Source: Pseudomonas sp. HN11 | GTDB lineage: Bacteria > Pseudomonadota > Gammaproteobacteria > Pseudomonadales > Pseudomonadaceae | Assembly: GCF_021390155.1 (NCBI RefSeq) | Contig: NZ_CP089985.1 | Location: 1 to 64,000 of the forward strand | DNA length: 64,000 nucleotides | Reading direction: 5' to 3' | Shown: piece after piece, positions 1-13,355 of the stretch | Position numbering within the stretch: the first letter of the stretch is position 1 | How the letters are laid out: every line of letters starts with the position of its first letter | Program-made: the position numbers and the translations under genes | The notes under the pieces: model-generated | The model's input: only the letters and a program-made list of their open reading frames with translations | What the model was told of the DNA's origin: nothing | The model's database searches: none

Positions 1-1518
1 GTGTCAGTGGAACTTTGGCAGCAGTGCGTAGAGCTTTTGCGCGAAGAGCTGCCTGCCCAGCAATTCAACACCTGGATCCGTCCGCTACAGGTCGAAGCCG
101 AAGGCGACGAGTTGCGTGTCTACGCGCCCAATCGTTTTGTTCTCGACTGGGTCAACGAGAAATACCTGAGCCGCGTTCTCGAATTGCTCGATGAACATGG
201 CAACGGCCTCGCACCCGTGCTCTCCTTATTAATAGGCAGCAAACGTAGCTCGGCGCCTCGCGCTGCGCCGAATGCGCCATTGGCCGCGGCTGCCTCGCAA
301 GCTCAGGCTGCGGCAGCACCGGCTGTCAGTACGCCCGCGCCTGCACCAGCGCCCTCCAAATCCTCTGCGCAAAAAAATGCACCAGAGAATGAAGAGCCGT
401 CCCGCGACAGTTTTGACCCGATGGCGGGCGCTGCCTCCCAGCAAGCTCCGGTCCGAGCCGAACAGCGCACCGTGCAGGTCGAAGGCGCGCTCAAGCACAC
501 CAGCTACCTGAATCGCACTTTTACCTTCGAGAATTTTGTTGAAGGTAAATCCAACCAGCTGGCTCGCGCGGCCGCCTGGCAGGTCGCCGATAACCCCAAG
601 CACGGTTACAACCCGCTCTTCCTTTATGGCGGTGTTGGCTTGGGTAAGACTCACTTGATGCACGCCGTGGGTAACCACCTATTAAAGAAGAACCCGAATG
701 CCAAGGTCGTATACCTGCACTCGGAGCGCTTCGTGGCTGACATGGTCAAGGCCTTGCAGCTTAACGCCATCAACGAGTTCAAGCGGTTCTACCGCTCGGT
801 AGATGCGTTGTTGATCGATGACATTCAATTCTTTGCCCGCAAAGAGCGTTCCCAGGAAGAGTTCTTCCACACGTTCAATGCGCTGCTTGAAGGTGGCCAG
901 CAGGTCATCTTGACCAGTGACCGTTACCCGAAAGAAATCGAAGGCCTGGAAGAACGTCTGAAATCGCGCTTTGGCTGGGGCCTGACCGTTGCGGTAGAGC
1001 CGCCAGAGCTGGAAACCCGGGTCGCGATCCTGATGAAAAAGGCCGACCAGGCCAAAGTCGATTTGCCGCACGATGCAGCGTTCTTCATCGCCCAGCGTAT
1101 CCGCTCCAACGTGCGTGAGCTGGAAGGCGCACTCAAGCGGGTCATTGCGCATTCGCACTTCATGGGCCGCGACATCACCATCGAGCTGATCCGCGAATCC
1201 CTCAAAGACTTGCTGGCACTGCAGGACAAACTGGTGAGTGTGGATAACATCCAGCGCACCGTGGCCGAGTACTACAAGATCAAGATTTCCGACCTGCTGT
1301 CCAAGCGCCGTTCGCGCTCGGTGGCACGTCCTCGTCAGGTGGCCATGGCGCTCTCCAAGGAGCTGACCAACCACAGCCTGCCGGAAATCGGTGATGTGTT
1401 TGGCGGACGCGACCACACCACGGTCTTGCACGCCTGTCGCAAGATCAACGAACTTAAGGAATCCGACGCGGATATTCGCGAGGACTACAAGAACCTGCTG
1501 CGTACACTGACAACTTGA
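1..1518 (+). CDS. dnaA: Chromosomal replication initiator DnaA
   Basis: Initiator ATPase that binds DnaA boxes and melts oriC. The 505-residue protein shows the usual four parts: an N-terminal interaction domain (about 1-85), an Ala/Pro/Gln-rich linker (about 86-165), an AAA+ domain with Walker [10 protein letters not shown] (about 210-218) and Walker [10 protein letters not shown] (about 270-278), and a C-terminal DNA-binding domain with the signature [15 protein letters not shown] (from about 468). The start is GTG at the first base of the window. It is followed after 38 bp by dnaN. A DnaA-box-like TGTGGATAA lies inside the gene at 1239-1247. The upstream promoter and oriC are outside the window. 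Confidence 0.98.
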   Translation: MSVELWQQCVELLREELPAQQFNTWIRPLQVEAEGDELRVYAPNRFVLDWVNEKYLSRVLELLDEHGNGLAPVLSLLIGSKRSSAPRAAPNAPLAAAASQAQAAAAPAVSTPAPAPAPSKSSAQKNAPENEEPSRDSFDPMAGAASQQAPVRAEQRTVQVEGALKHTSYLNRTFTFENFVEGKSNQLARAAAWQVADNPKHGYNPLFLYGGVGLGKTHLMHAVGNHLLKKNPNAKVVYLHSERFVADMVKALQLNAINEFKRFYRSVDALLIDDIQFFARKERSQEEFFHTFNALLEGGQQVILTSDRYPKEIEGLEERLKSRFGWGLTVAVEPPELETRVAILMKKADQAKVDLPHDAAFFIAQRIRSNVRELEGALKRVIAHSHFMGRDITIELIRESLKDLLALQDKLVSVDNIQRTVAEYYKIKISDLLSKRRSRSVARPRQVAMALSKELTNHSLPEIGDVFGGRDHTTVLHACRKINELKESDADIREDYKNLLRTLTT

Positions 1519-1556
1519 TGACACCAGCGCAGCTTATTAAGGCAAGGGACTAGACC

Positions 1557-2660
1557 ATGCATTTCACCATTCAACGCGAAGCCCTGTTGAAACCCCTGCA
1601 ACTGGTCGCAGGCGTCGTCGAGCGCCGACAGACCTTGCCGGTGCTTTCCAACGTATTGCTGGTAGTCGAAGGCCAGCAATTGTCCTTGACCGGTACCGAC
1701 CTGGAAGTCGAGCTGGTCGGCCGTGTGGCGCTGGAAGAACCTGCTGAGCCAGGCGAGATCACTGTGCCAGCGCGCAAATTGATGGACATCTGCAAAAGCC
1801 TGCCGAACGACGCGCTCATCGACATCAAGGTTGATGAGGCTAAGTTGGTCGTCAAGGCCGGTCGCAGCCGCTTTACCCTGTCCACCTTGCCTGCTAATGA
1901 TTTCCCTACTGTGGAAGAAGGCCCGGGTTCGCTGACCTGCAGCCTTGAGCAGAGCAAGCTGCGCCGTTTGATCGAACGCACCAGCTTCGCCATGGCCCAG
2001 CAGGACGTACGTTACTACCTCAATGGCATGCTGCTGGAAGTGTCTGAAGGCATCATCCGCGCCGTGGCTACTGACGGTCACCGTCTGGCGATGTGCTCGA
2101 TGCGCGCCGATATCGGCCAGCCCGACCGTCACCAGGTAATCGTGCCGCGCAAAGGTATCCTTGAACTGGCACGTCTGCTCACCGAGCCGGAAGGCAACGT
2201 CAGCATCGTGTTAGGTCAACACCACATTCGTGCCACTACCGGTGAGTTCACCTTCACCTCCAAGCTGGTTGACGGCAAGTTCCCGGATTACGAGCGCGTG
2301 CTGCCTAAAGGTGGCGACAAGCTGGTACTGGGTGATCGTCAGGCCCTGCGTGAAGCATTCAGCCGCACCGCGATTCTGTCCAACGAGAAGTACCGTGGCA
2401 TTCGTCTGCAACTGGCCAATGGTCAGCTGAAAATCCAGGCGAATAACCCTGAGCAGGAAGAAGCGGAAGAAGAAGTGGGCGTCGACTACAACGGCGGCTC
2501 CCTGGAGATTGGCTTCAACGTGAGCTACCTGTTGGACGTTCTGGGTGTGATGACCACTGAACAGGTTCGCCTGATTCTGTCGGACTCCAACAGCAGCGCT
2601 CTGGTACAGGAATCCGACAACGACGACTCGGCGTACGTTGTCATGCCGATGCGCCTGTAA
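1557..2660 (+). CDS. dnaN: DNA polymerase III beta subunit (sliding clamp)
   Basis: Ring-shaped processivity clamp that tethers DNA polymerase III and serves many repair partners. The 367-residue length and the start MHFTIQREALLKPLQ and end YVVMPMRL are typical of the family; the three clamp domains run over about 1-120, 121-245 and 246-367. It lies between dnaA and recF in the conserved dnaA-dnaN-recF-gyrB order and is probably co-transcribed with them, as the gap to recF is only 20 bp. Confidence 0.98.
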   Translation: MHFTIQREALLKPLQLVAGVVERRQTLPVLSNVLLVVEGQQLSLTGTDLEVELVGRVALEEPAEPGEITVPARKLMDICKSLPNDALIDIKVDEAKLVVKAGRSRFTLSTLPANDFPTVEEGPGSLTCSLEQSKLRRLIERTSFAMAQQDVRYYLNGMLLEVSEGIIRAVATDGHRLAMCSMRADIGQPDRHQVIVPRKGILELARLLTEPEGNVSIVLGQHHIRATTGEFTFTSKLVDGKFPDYERVLPKGGDKLVLGDRQALREAFSRTAILSNEKYRGIRLQLANGQLKIQANNPEQEEAEEEVGVDYNGGSLEIGFNVSYLLDVLGVMTTEQVRLILSDSNSSALVQESDNDDSAYVVMPMRL

Positions 2661-2680
2661 TCATGCTCAGCAGAAGCTAG

Positions 2681-6206
<3,526 letters not shown>

Positions 6207-6230
6207 TCCTGGTTAAGCCCGCCAACCCAA

Positions 6231-6262
6231 AAAGGCCAACGCTTAAACGTTGGCCTTTTTTA
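6231..6262 (+). terminator. Rho-independent terminator after gyrB
   Basis: An 11-bp stem (AAAGGCCAACG / CGTTGGCCTTT) with a 6-nt loop is followed by a run of T. It ends the replication-gene transcript 25 bp after the gyrB stop codon. Confidence 0.9.
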
Positions 6263-6288
6263 TGGGTAGAAAATCGTGATTTTAAAAA

Positions 6289-6304
6289 TGCTCCACGTGG
6301 AACA
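6289..6304. other. parS-like centromere site, one mismatch
   Basis: TGCTCCACGTGGAACA differs from the parS consensus at position 3 only. It lies in the gap between the gyrB terminator and the end of the response-regulator gene, giving three near-perfect sites within 3.2 kb. Confidence 0.78.
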
Positions 6305-6312
6305 TCAATGTA

Positions 6313-7035
6313 TTAGCCTTCAGAAGCGGACGCCACACTCTCCAACCGGTAGCCATACCCATAGATGGTCAACAACTGCCAACCCCGATCCGCGGTCAGA
6401 CCCAGTTTGTTTCTTAGCCGGTAGATATGTGTATCCAGCGGCCGCGACGACACCATTTCTTCATGGGTCCAGAATCGCTCGTAGAGGTACTCGCGAGACA
6501 GTGGCCGCGCGAGGTTGGCAAAAAGGCAACTAGCCAGACGGTACTCACGTTCCGTGAGGTTGATTGGCTTTCCTGCGCGGGTCACGGTCAGCTCTGCATC
6601 ATCAAAGGTCAAGTCATTGAAACTCTGCACTTCATGGTTGGCGGATTTCTGAAGGCCATGCCGACGCAGCACCGCAGTGACCCGTGCCTTTAATTCATTT
6701 GGACGAAAAGGTTTGCTGACGTAATCATCCGCGCCACTGTTGAGCGCGGTGACGATGTCGCTCTCGGCATCACGGCTGGTGAGCATGATGACGGCCGGTG
6801 GGGATTCCATGTGTTCGCGGGCCCAGCGCAACAATGCGATGCCGCTGATATCTGGCAGTTGCCAGTCAAGTATCAGCAAGTCGAAGGTTTCCCGGCGCAG
6901 TTGGCGCAGCAGGTCTTCACCGCGTTCGAAGCAATGCAGGGTCCAGGGCTGTTCGGCGGTGCTCGGGATTTGTCGCAGTGTCTGTTCCACCCGGCGCAGT
7001 TCGGCGGGTTCGTCATCCAGTATTGCGACACGCAT
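6313..7035 (-). CDS. Two-component response regulator, OmpR/PhoB type
   Basis: Receiver plus winged-helix DNA-binding regulator, 240 residues. The receiver has the acidic pair DD at 7-8, the phospho-acceptor Asp57 in LILDWQLPD, the switch Thr in MLTSRD and Lys108 in YVSKPF; the C-terminal half carries the OmpR/PhoB fold (LTEREYRLASCLF, then a wing ending IYGYGYRLE). The start at 7035 is preferred over an ATG 15 bp upstream because AAGGA lies 7 nt before it. It is divergent from the histidine kinase gene at 7448, its probable partner. The regulon cannot be read from the sequence. Confidence 0.9.
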   Translation of the reverse strand: MRVAILDDEPAELRRVEQTLRQIPSTAEQPWTLHCFERGEDLLRQLRRETFDLLILDWQLPDISGIALLRWAREHMESPPAVIMLTSRDAESDIVTALNSGADDYVSKPFRPNELKARVTAVLRRHGLQKSANHEVQSFNDLTFDDAELTVTRAGKPINLTEREYRLASCLFANLARPLSREYLYERFWTHEEMVSSRPLDTHIYRLRNKLGLTADRGWQLLTIYGYGYRLESVASASEG

Positions 7036-7447
7036 GGGTGGGTCCTTCATTAGAAAAGTACGGCAGCCGTCGGCCGGTCGTTGAATCTGAAGAATTGTGC
7101 GCAGATTTATCGACCCCTCGGATCTCTCTATACGCTGGGATCAATGAGCGGTTAACCCATTGAAAGTCCTCGATACCACTGTGGGAAAGATACCGGCTCC
7201 TGACCCTAAGGAAAAGGATGAGCTGACGCATGCGTTGCCATAAACTCCCGTGCGGTATTGATCAGGAGGGTATGCACTGAGAAAGCCTTTATGATCATCA
7301 AGCCGGAAAACTTTTCCAGCACGCCGAAAATAAGCTTCACTGGGCTCAATGCCTCGGCCTGTCGGCCTTCGACGAAAATGGCATTGAGGAAGTAACCGGG
7401 TCTATGACATCTTCTACTACCCACCCACTGCCCAGGTATGCTGACCA
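7036..7447. other. 412-bp divergent intergenic region
   Basis: Region between the response-regulator and histidine-kinase start codons. It must hold both promoters. Short open frames on both strands have no recognisable product or ribosome-binding site, and no convincing -35/-10 pair or operator stood out. Confidence 0.6.
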
Positions 7448-9727
7448 ATGATGCTCTGGGGCAAAACCGAAAAACGTCAACCCACCCATGCTCAGCGCCT
7501 GTTCCACGGCTTGGTGCGCGAGTGGTTGTGGATAGGTCTGCTGCTGCTGCCTATCACCGCCTACCTGTCGCTGAGCACGGGTCTGGCCTTGAACCATCCG
7601 CTGTACGACAGCCTGCGTCGCCTCACACCACTGCCAGTCGATCCACGCATCCTGCTGGTGACGATAGATGACTCCAGCCTGAAAAAGCTTGGCCGTTGGC
7701 CTTGGCCACGCAGCTTGCATGCCGACCTGATCGACCGCCTGAGCGCCGCACAACCCACGGGCATTCTGTTCGATGTGATCTCCAGTGAGCCCGGTGACCC
7801 CATCAATGACAAACGCTTGGCCGAGGCGGTCTGCAACGCTGGCAATGTTTTTCTGCCTCTGGTGCGTGAAGGTGCTGCGAATTACAGCCAACCGGACGCA
7901 CAAATGATGCCGCTGCTCAAATGCGCCAAAGGCGTGGGCCACATCAATGTTGAAGCGGACAGCGATGGCGTGGTCCGCAGCCTCTACCTGCGAGAGGGCC
8001 CGGCCGATACCATGGCGCCGCAATTGGCTTGGTTGGGCTATGAAATGAGTGGCGGGCTGTCTGAGATGCCGGGTGTACCTCTGCCATCGGTCACACCGCA
8101 TTGGCATCGCGAACATGCCATTCGTATCCCCTTTATCGCGTCACACACGCATTTCTCCAGTGTGTCCTATGTCAGCGTCCTACGTGGTGAAGTCGCTCCC
8201 GAGCTGCTACGTAACCGCTTGATTCTAGTCGGCTCGACGGCTTCAGGCATGGGCGAACGTTTCGTCACGCCTCTGTCTTCCACGGTTGGCACCACAGCGG
8301 GTTTGGAGATACAGGCCAACGTGCTCAATGGTTTGCTACAAGGTCGCAGCATCGTTGATTTGCCAAGCTGGCTCGCGGCCTTGATGGCAACCTCGCTGGT
8401 GGCGTTACTACTGGGTCTGTTGCTCTATCGTCCGCGCTACGCGTTGTGGATGACCCTTGGCTGCATGGCCGTTGCGTTGCTCGGTTCGTTGGCGTTGCTG
8501 CGCTTGGGTCACTGGTGGTCACCTGCGGCCTGCCTGATCGGCTTGCTGCTCAGTTATCTGATCTGGAACTGGCGCCGTCTCAGTGTGATCCTCGCCTACT
8601 TCGGCTGGGAACTGGCACGTCTGGACAACGAACCCAAAGTCCTGCCCGAACGCCGCCGTGCACCCGCCAGCAAGGGCGACGTGCTCCAGGCACGTATCTT
8701 TGCCCTGGAGCAAGCCGTAAGCCGTACCCGTGACACACGGCGCTTTATGGCCGATGGCCTGGAGTGCCTGCCAGTGGCTACGCTGATTACCGACACAAGT
8801 GGCAATATTCTGCTGGCCAACCGCATTGCACGGGAAGTATTCGGTAATGAGTTGGTTACCTATAACCTGCTGGAGCAGTTGGCCGATCTGGGCTACCCGC
8901 CGCTGCACAACGGCGTGCGCCCTGCCCTCTCAGTACTGGATCTTGTGGAATTCCGGGACATCCACCAACGCAGCCTGCGAATGGAGCTTGCGCCCTTGCT
9001 GCCCGCTGAAGGCGATGTCGCCCTCGGTTGGCTGCTCAGCCTGACGGATCTGAGTAAGGAGCGCGAAGCCCAGCAACACCGCGAGACCATGTTGCGGTTC
9101 CTCTCTCACGACCTGCGCGCACCCCATTCAGCGATCCTTGCGCTGCTGGATGTGCACAACGGCGAGTCTGCGGTCTTTGCCCAGATCGAACAGCAGGTTC
9201 GCCGTGCCCTGGGCCTCACCGAGTCTTTTGTGCAACTGGCGAAGGCTGAGGCTGATGGTTACCAGTTCCAGCAGACGCTGTTCGCCATGTTGGTCATGGA
9301 TGCCTTTGACCAAGTGGCTCTGATTGCCCAGCTTAAGGGGATTCATTTGGTCCACGACTTGGATGAAGCTGACGAAGGTATGGTCTCGGCTGATCAGTCG
9401 ATGCTCACCCGTGCATTGTTTAACGTGCTGGAAAACGCGATCAAGTACTCGCCTGCCGGGACGACTGTCAGGTTGGGGCATAGTAGCGAGCAAGGCTGGT
9501 TGGAATGTCGTATCAGCGACCAGGGCCCTGGGATTGCCGCAGAGGACTTGCCTGAGCTGTTCAGCCAATACCGTCGCTTCGATTCAGCTCAGGGCAGCGA
9601 AGGCCTTGGGTTGGGATTGACGATGGTCAAGGCCGTGGTTGAGCGCCACGGCGGGCGCATCAGTTGCGAAAGCGTGGCGGGTAAGGGCACCACATTCAGC
9701 CTTCAACTGCCGTTGTTGGAAGACTAA
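7448..9727 (+). CDS. CHASE2 and PAS domain sensor histidine kinase
   Basis: Membrane sensor kinase of 759 residues. A first membrane helix (about 27-47) is followed by a periplasmic CHASE2 region (to about 305), then three closely spaced helices (about 305-380), a PAS-like segment from about 434, and the kinase core: H box HDLRAP with His554, N box NVLENAIKYS, G1 DQGPGI and G2 GLGLGLTMVK. It faces the response-regulator gene divergently, so the two probably form a pair. The ligand is unknown. Start choice is uncertain: there are tandem ATGs at 7448 and 7451 and only a weak AGG upstream. Confidence 0.9.
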   Translation: MMLWGKTEKRQPTHAQRLFHGLVREWLWIGLLLLPITAYLSLSTGLALNHPLYDSLRRLTPLPVDPRILLVTIDDSSLKKLGRWPWPRSLHADLIDRLSAAQPTGILFDVISSEPGDPINDKRLAEAVCNAGNVFLPLVREGAANYSQPDAQMMPLLKCAKGVGHINVEADSDGVVRSLYLREGPADTMAPQLAWLGYEMSGGLSEMPGVPLPSVTPHWHREHAIRIPFIASHTHFSSVSYVSVLRGEVAPELLRNRLILVGSTASGMGERFVTPLSSTVGTTAGLEIQANVLNGLLQGRSIVDLPSWLAALMATSLVALLLGLLLYRPRYALWMTLGCMAVALLGSLALLRLGHWWSPAACLIGLLLSYLIWNWRRLSVILAYFGWELARLDNEPKVLPERRRAPASKGDVLQARIFALEQAVSRTRDTRRFMADGLECLPVATLITDTSGNILLANRIAREVFGNELVTYNLLEQLADLGYPPLHNGVRPALSVLDLVEFRDIHQRSLRMELAPLLPAEGDVALGWLLSLTDLSKEREAQQHRETMLRFLSHDLRAPHSAILALLDVHNGESAVFAQIEQQVRRALGLTESFVQLAKAEADGYQFQQTLFAMLVMDAFDQVALIAQLKGIHLVHDLDEADEGMVSADQSMLTRALFNVLENAIKYSPAGTTVRLGHSSEQGWLECRISDQGPGIAAEDLPELFSQYRRFDSAQGSEGLGLGLTMVKAVVERHGGRISCESVAGKGTTFSLQLPLLED

Positions 9728-9751
9728 AAAACGTACTTTTCCGCTGTGCAT

Positions 9752-9781
9752 AAAAAACCGGTCGCAAGGACCGGTTTTTTT
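9752..9781 (+). terminator. Rho-independent terminator after histidine kinase gene
   Basis: Stem AAACCGGTC / GACCGGTTT with a short loop, followed by seven T. The A-run on the other side could also allow leftward termination of the acyltransferase transcript. Confidence 0.88.
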
Positions 9782-9894
9782 ATGCGGAAAAAACTTATGC
9801 ACCTTTTCCGCGATTTTATGAGTTTGGGAAATATGCAGTTAAATCAGTAACTTATAAGGTAAAAAAGGCGATTCGCCAACAAACCGTACACAGG

Positions 9895-9903
9895 TTATCC
9901 ACA
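9895..9903 (+). promoter_or_regulatory. Perfect DnaA box between two genes
   Basis: TTATCCACA, the consensus DnaA box, lies in the 127-bp gap between the terminator and the end of the acyltransferase gene. The surrounding 60 bp are AT-rich. Binding is inferred from the motif only. Confidence 0.5.
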
Positions 9904-9908
9904 GATGT

Positions 9909-10679
9909 TCAGATGGCCGGTGTATCGACCACAACAGGCTTCGGCGGCAGCGAACCCATGGCTCTTTGTTGTGCTTCATTCCATGCCTGGGCACGGTCAT
10001 TCAGCGCTGCAATGGCACGTGGTCCTTCACCGTCGGCGTACATAGGTTCCCCGATTACCACGGTGATGGTGCCTTCGCGCTTGGCCCAGCCCGTCTTCGG
10101 CCAGAACTTACCTGCGTTATGCGCAATCGGGAGCACCGGTAGGTGCGCATTGACCGCCAACGCTGTACCACCGCGTGAGAACTTGCCTACCGTGCCGTAG
10201 GGCACACGTGTACCTTCCGGAAAGATCAGCACCCAAACACCATCCTTGAGCAGCTCGTCGCCCTTCTTGGCCACGTGCTTGAGCGCGGCCTTGGGGTTAT
10301 CACGGTCGATGGCGATCGGACGCAACATGGCCATGGCCCAGCCGAAGAACGGCACATACAGCAACTCGCGCTTGAGCACTTGGCTCAACGGCGAGAAATA
10401 CGCCGAGAGAAAGAACGTCTCCCAGGTGCTCTGATGGTTCGACAGAATCACACAGGGCTGGTCCGGCACATTTTCAGCACCTTTGACCTCGAAACGGATG
10501 TTCAGGAACACCTTGGTCAGCCACAACGCGCAGCGACACCAATAAACGTTGATAAAGCGATAGCGCGTCTTGAACGGCAGGAAGGGCGCAATAAAAAAGC
10601 TCAGGGTGCACCAGAGAAACGAACTGGTGCCCAGCAGCAGGTAAAAGAAAAAGGTTCTGATGGCCTGCAAGATCGACAT
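9909..10679 (-). CDS. 1-acyl-sn-glycerol-3-phosphate acyltransferase, PlsC family
   Basis: Inner-membrane acyltransferase that makes phosphatidic acid from lysophosphatidic acid. The 256-residue product starts with a hydrophobic helix (ILQAIRTFFFYLLLGTSSF) and carries the family motifs NHQSTWE (the H-x4-acid catalytic motif, here with Glu) and FPEGTR. The start at 10679 (MSILQAIR) removes a 36-residue upstream extension that overlaps gmhB and lacks family character. It follows glyQ-glyS-gmhB on the same strand, the usual Pseudomonas order, and is probably the last gene of that transcript. Confidence 0.9.
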   Translation of the reverse strand: MSILQAIRTFFFYLLLGTSSFLWCTLSFFIAPFLPFKTRYRFINVYWCRCALWLTKVFLNIRFEVKGAENVPDQPCVILSNHQSTWETFFLSAYFSPLSQVLKRELLYVPFFGWAMAMLRPIAIDRDNPKAALKHVAKKGDELLKDGVWVLIFPEGTRVPYGTVGKFSRGGTALAVNAHLPVLPIAHNAGKFWPKTGWAKREGTITVVIGEPMYADGEGPRAIAALNDRAQAWNEAQQRAMGSLPPKPVVVDTPAI

Positions 10680-10761
10680 GGCGGCATTTACCGTTGCGGG
10701 ACAATGCCCGCCTGCTAAAAGCGCACTCCCGAGCAATCCTTGTTCAGGAAGTCGAGGGCGG

Positions 10762-11298
10762 CTAGTTGTTGATAAGTTCTGCGGCAACGGCCGCTAGATC
10801 GTCAAAAATCAAGGTGCCTACCGGCAGGTTTTTCGCCAGGGTCTTTTCGCCTTTTCCGGTCTTAACCAAAACTGGCTGAGAGTCGACGGCTTTGGCCGCC
10901 TCCAGGTCACCGAGGCTGTCCCCGACGAACCATATCCCAGCCAAGGGCACCTTGTAATGTTCTGCAATGGTTTTCAACATGCCAGGCTTGGGTTTGCGGC
11001 AATCGCAGCCCTCATCCGGACCGTGGGGGCAGTACACCACCAACCCCACCTCACCGCCCTGTTCGGCCACCAATGTGCGCAAGCGCGCGTGCATGGCGTC
11101 CAGGGTGACGAGGTCGTAGTAACCACGGGCGATACCGGACTGGTTGGTGGCGATGGCCACCGTCCAGCCGGCTTTGCTCAACTGCGCGATGGCCTCGATC
11201 GAGCCGGGCAGTGGAATCCATTCCGCCACCGACTTGATGTAAGCGTCGGAGTCGTAATTGATCACCCCGTCCCGATCGAGAATCAGCAGTTTCAACAT
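10762..11298 (-). CDS. gmhB: D-glycero-beta-D-manno-heptose 1,7-bisphosphate 7-phosphatase
   Basis: HAD-family phosphatase that removes the 7-phosphate during ADP-heptose synthesis for the LPS inner core. The 178-residue protein has the HAD motif I LDRDGVIN near the N-terminus, the zinc-loop cysteines and histidine in the segment YCPHGPDEGCDCRKP, and motif III/IV GDSLGDLEAA. It starts 2 bp after the glyS stop codon, so it is co-transcribed with glyQS. Confidence 0.94.
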   Translation of the reverse strand: MLKLLILDRDGVINYDSDAYIKSVAEWIPLPGSIEAIAQLSKAGWTVAIATNQSGIARGYYDLVTLDAMHARLRTLVAEQGGEVGLVVYCPHGPDEGCDCRKPKPGMLKTIAEHYKVPLAGIWFVGDSLGDLEAAKAVDSQPVLVKTGKGEKTLAKNLPVGTLIFDDLAAVAAELINN

Positions 11299-11300
11299 GG

Positions 11301-13355
11301 TCAGCTCAGCGTCGAAATGTCAGCGATATTGACGAACAAACCGCGTAGACGCGCCAGCATGGCGTAGCGGTTTTTCCGCACGCCGGCATCGTCGGCATTG
11401 ATCATCACCGCTTCAAAGAACGCATCCACCGGCTCGCGCAAGGTCGCCAGGCGCGCCAATGCTTCAGCGTAGTTACGCTCAGCGATCAGCGGCTTCACCG
11501 CGTTTTCAGCCTTGGCGATGGCCGAGTTCAGCGAGAACTCCTTGGCGTCGGCGAACAGGCCAGGGTCGACGTCGGCATTGCCCAGGCCTTCGGCCTTGCT
11601 CAGCAGGTTCGACACGCGCTTGTTCACGGCGGCCAGGGCGTCGGCTTCCGGCAATTTGCGGAAGGCCTGCACGGCTTGTACGCGCTGGTCGAAGTCCAGC
11701 GCAGAACCCGGCTGCAGGGCACGTACCGACAGGTACACCGACACGTCCACGCCCTCGTCTTCATAACGCGCACGCAGGCGGTCGAACACGAACTCCAGCA
11801 CTTGCTCGGCCAGGCCGGCTTGCTTGACCTTGGCGCCAAACTGGCCGACAGCGAATACCACGGCCTGGGTCAGGTCGAGGTCCAGCTTCTTGTCGATCAG
11901 GATACGCAGCACGCCCAGGGCCGCACGGCGCAGGGCGTACGGGTCTTTGCTGCCGGTGGGCAACATGCCGATACCGAAGATACCCACAAGGGTATCCAGC
12001 TTGTCGGCGATGGCCACGGCTGCACCGGTCAAGGTGCTTGGCAGCTCAGCACCGGCACCGCGTGGCATGTACTGCTCGTTCAGCGCCAGGGCCACATCAT
12101 CCGGTTCGCCGTCGTTGAGGGCGTAATAGTAGCCGGCAACACCCTGCATCTCCGGGAACTCGCCAACCATCTCGGTGGCCAGGTCGCACTTGGACAGCAG
12201 GCCCGCACGCGCAGCCCAGGCGGAATCACCGCCAATGCGTGGCGCAATGTAGGCGGCCAGCTTGGAGACCCGTACGGCCTTGTCGTAGACGCTGCCGAGT
12301 TTTTCCTGGAACACCACGTTCTGCAGGCGCAGGTTGAACTCTTCCAGCTTCTGCTTCTTGTCTTGCTTGAAGAAGAACTCGGCGTCGGTCAGGCGCGGAC
12401 GAACGACTTTCTCGTTACCGGCGATGATCTGCTGCGGGTCCTTGCTTTCGATGTTGGCCACGGTGATAAAGCGCGGCAGCAACTTACCGTCCACGTCCAA
12501 CAGGCAGAAATACTTCTGGTTGTCCTGCATGGTGGTGATGAGGGCTTCTTGCGGCACGTCGAGGAAACGTTCTTCGAACGAGCACACCAGCGGCACCGGC
12601 CATTCGACCAGCGCGGTCACTTCGTCGAGCAGGCTTGGCGGCACGATGGCGGTGCCTTCTTGAAGACGAGCCAGCTCTTCGGTGCGTTTGCTGATCAGCT
12701 CGCGACGTTCGTTGGCATCGGCCAGCACGTAAGCAGCACGCAGGTCGGCGGCGTAGTTGGCCGGCGAAGTGATGCGTACAGCTTGCGGGTGATGGAAGCG
12801 GTGGCCACGGGAATCACGACCGGCTTTCTGGGCGAGGATGGTGCAGTCGATGACCTGGTCACCGAGCAACATCACCAGCCACTGGGTCGGACGTACGAAT
12901 TCTTCCTTGCGAGCACCCCAGCGCATGCGCTTCGGGATCGGTAGGTCGTTCAACGAATCTTCGACGATGGTCGGCAACAGGCTGGCGGTCGGCTTGCCGG
13001 TGATGACCTGGCTGAAACGCAGTTTCGGGCCGCTCTGGTCGATCTCGCTCAGCTCTACGCCGCACTTCTTGGCGAAGCCCAGTGCGGCTTGAGTCGGATT
13101 GCCTTCGGCGTCGAAAGCCGCCTGGCGCGGTGGGCCGTCGAGGTTGATGCTGCGGTCCGGCTGCTGGGTTTCCAGCGCGGTCAGTAACACGGCCAGGCGA
13201 CGTGGCGCGGCGTAGACTTTCTTCGCTTCGAACTTAAGGCCAGCAGTCTGCAGGCCTTTTTCGATACCGGCCAGGAACGCGTCGGCCAGGGTGTTCAGTG
13301 CCTTGGGTGGCAGCTCTTCGGTGCCCAGTTCAACCAGGAAATCTTGAGCACTCAT
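11301..13355 (-). CDS. glyS: Glycyl-tRNA synthetase beta subunit
   Basis: Beta subunit of the alpha2-beta2 glycyl-tRNA synthetase, which binds tRNA(Gly) and is needed with GlyQ for charging. The 684-residue length and start [20 protein letters not shown] are typical. Its start codon overlaps the glyQ stop by 4 bp, indicating translational coupling. Confidence 0.97.
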   Translation of the reverse strand: MSAQDFLVELGTEELPPKALNTLADAFLAGIEKGLQTAGLKFEAKKVYAAPRRLAVLLTALETQQPDRSINLDGPPRQAAFDAEGNPTQAALGFAKKCGVELSEIDQSGPKLRFSQVITGKPTASLLPTIVEDSLNDLPIPKRMRWGARKEEFVRPTQWLVMLLGDQVIDCTILAQKAGRDSRGHRFHHPQAVRITSPANYAADLRAAYVLADANERRELISKRTEELARLQEGTAIVPPSLLDEVTALVEWPVPLVCSFEERFLDVPQEALITTMQDNQKYFCLLDVDGKLLPRFITVANIESKDPQQIIAGNEKVVRPRLTDAEFFFKQDKKQKLEEFNLRLQNVVFQEKLGSVYDKAVRVSKLAAYIAPRIGGDSAWAARAGLLSKCDLATEMVGEFPEMQGVAGYYYALNDGEPDDVALALNEQYMPRGAGAELPSTLTGAAVAIADKLDTLVGIFGIGMLPTGSKDPYALRRAALGVLRILIDKKLDLDLTQAVVFAVGQFGAKVKQAGLAEQVLEFVFDRLRARYEDEGVDVSVYLSVRALQPGSALDFDQRVQAVQAFRKLPEADALAAVNKRVSNLLSKAEGLGNADVDPGLFADAKEFSLNSAIAKAENAVKPLIAERNYAEALARLATLREPVDAFFEAVMINADDAGVRKNRYAMLARLRGLFVNIADISTLS

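Noticed and set aside
682..1524. Open frame of 280 codons opposite dnaA
   Set aside because: Antisense shadow of the AAA+ region of dnaA; no recognisable product.
7206..7448. 80-codon frame on the minus strand in the RR/kinase gap
   Set aside because: No ribosome-binding site and no recognisable product; the region is more likely regulatory.
11676..12944. Open frame of 422 codons opposite glyS
   Set aside because: Antisense shadow of a typical synthetase gene; composition of the translation is unnatural.
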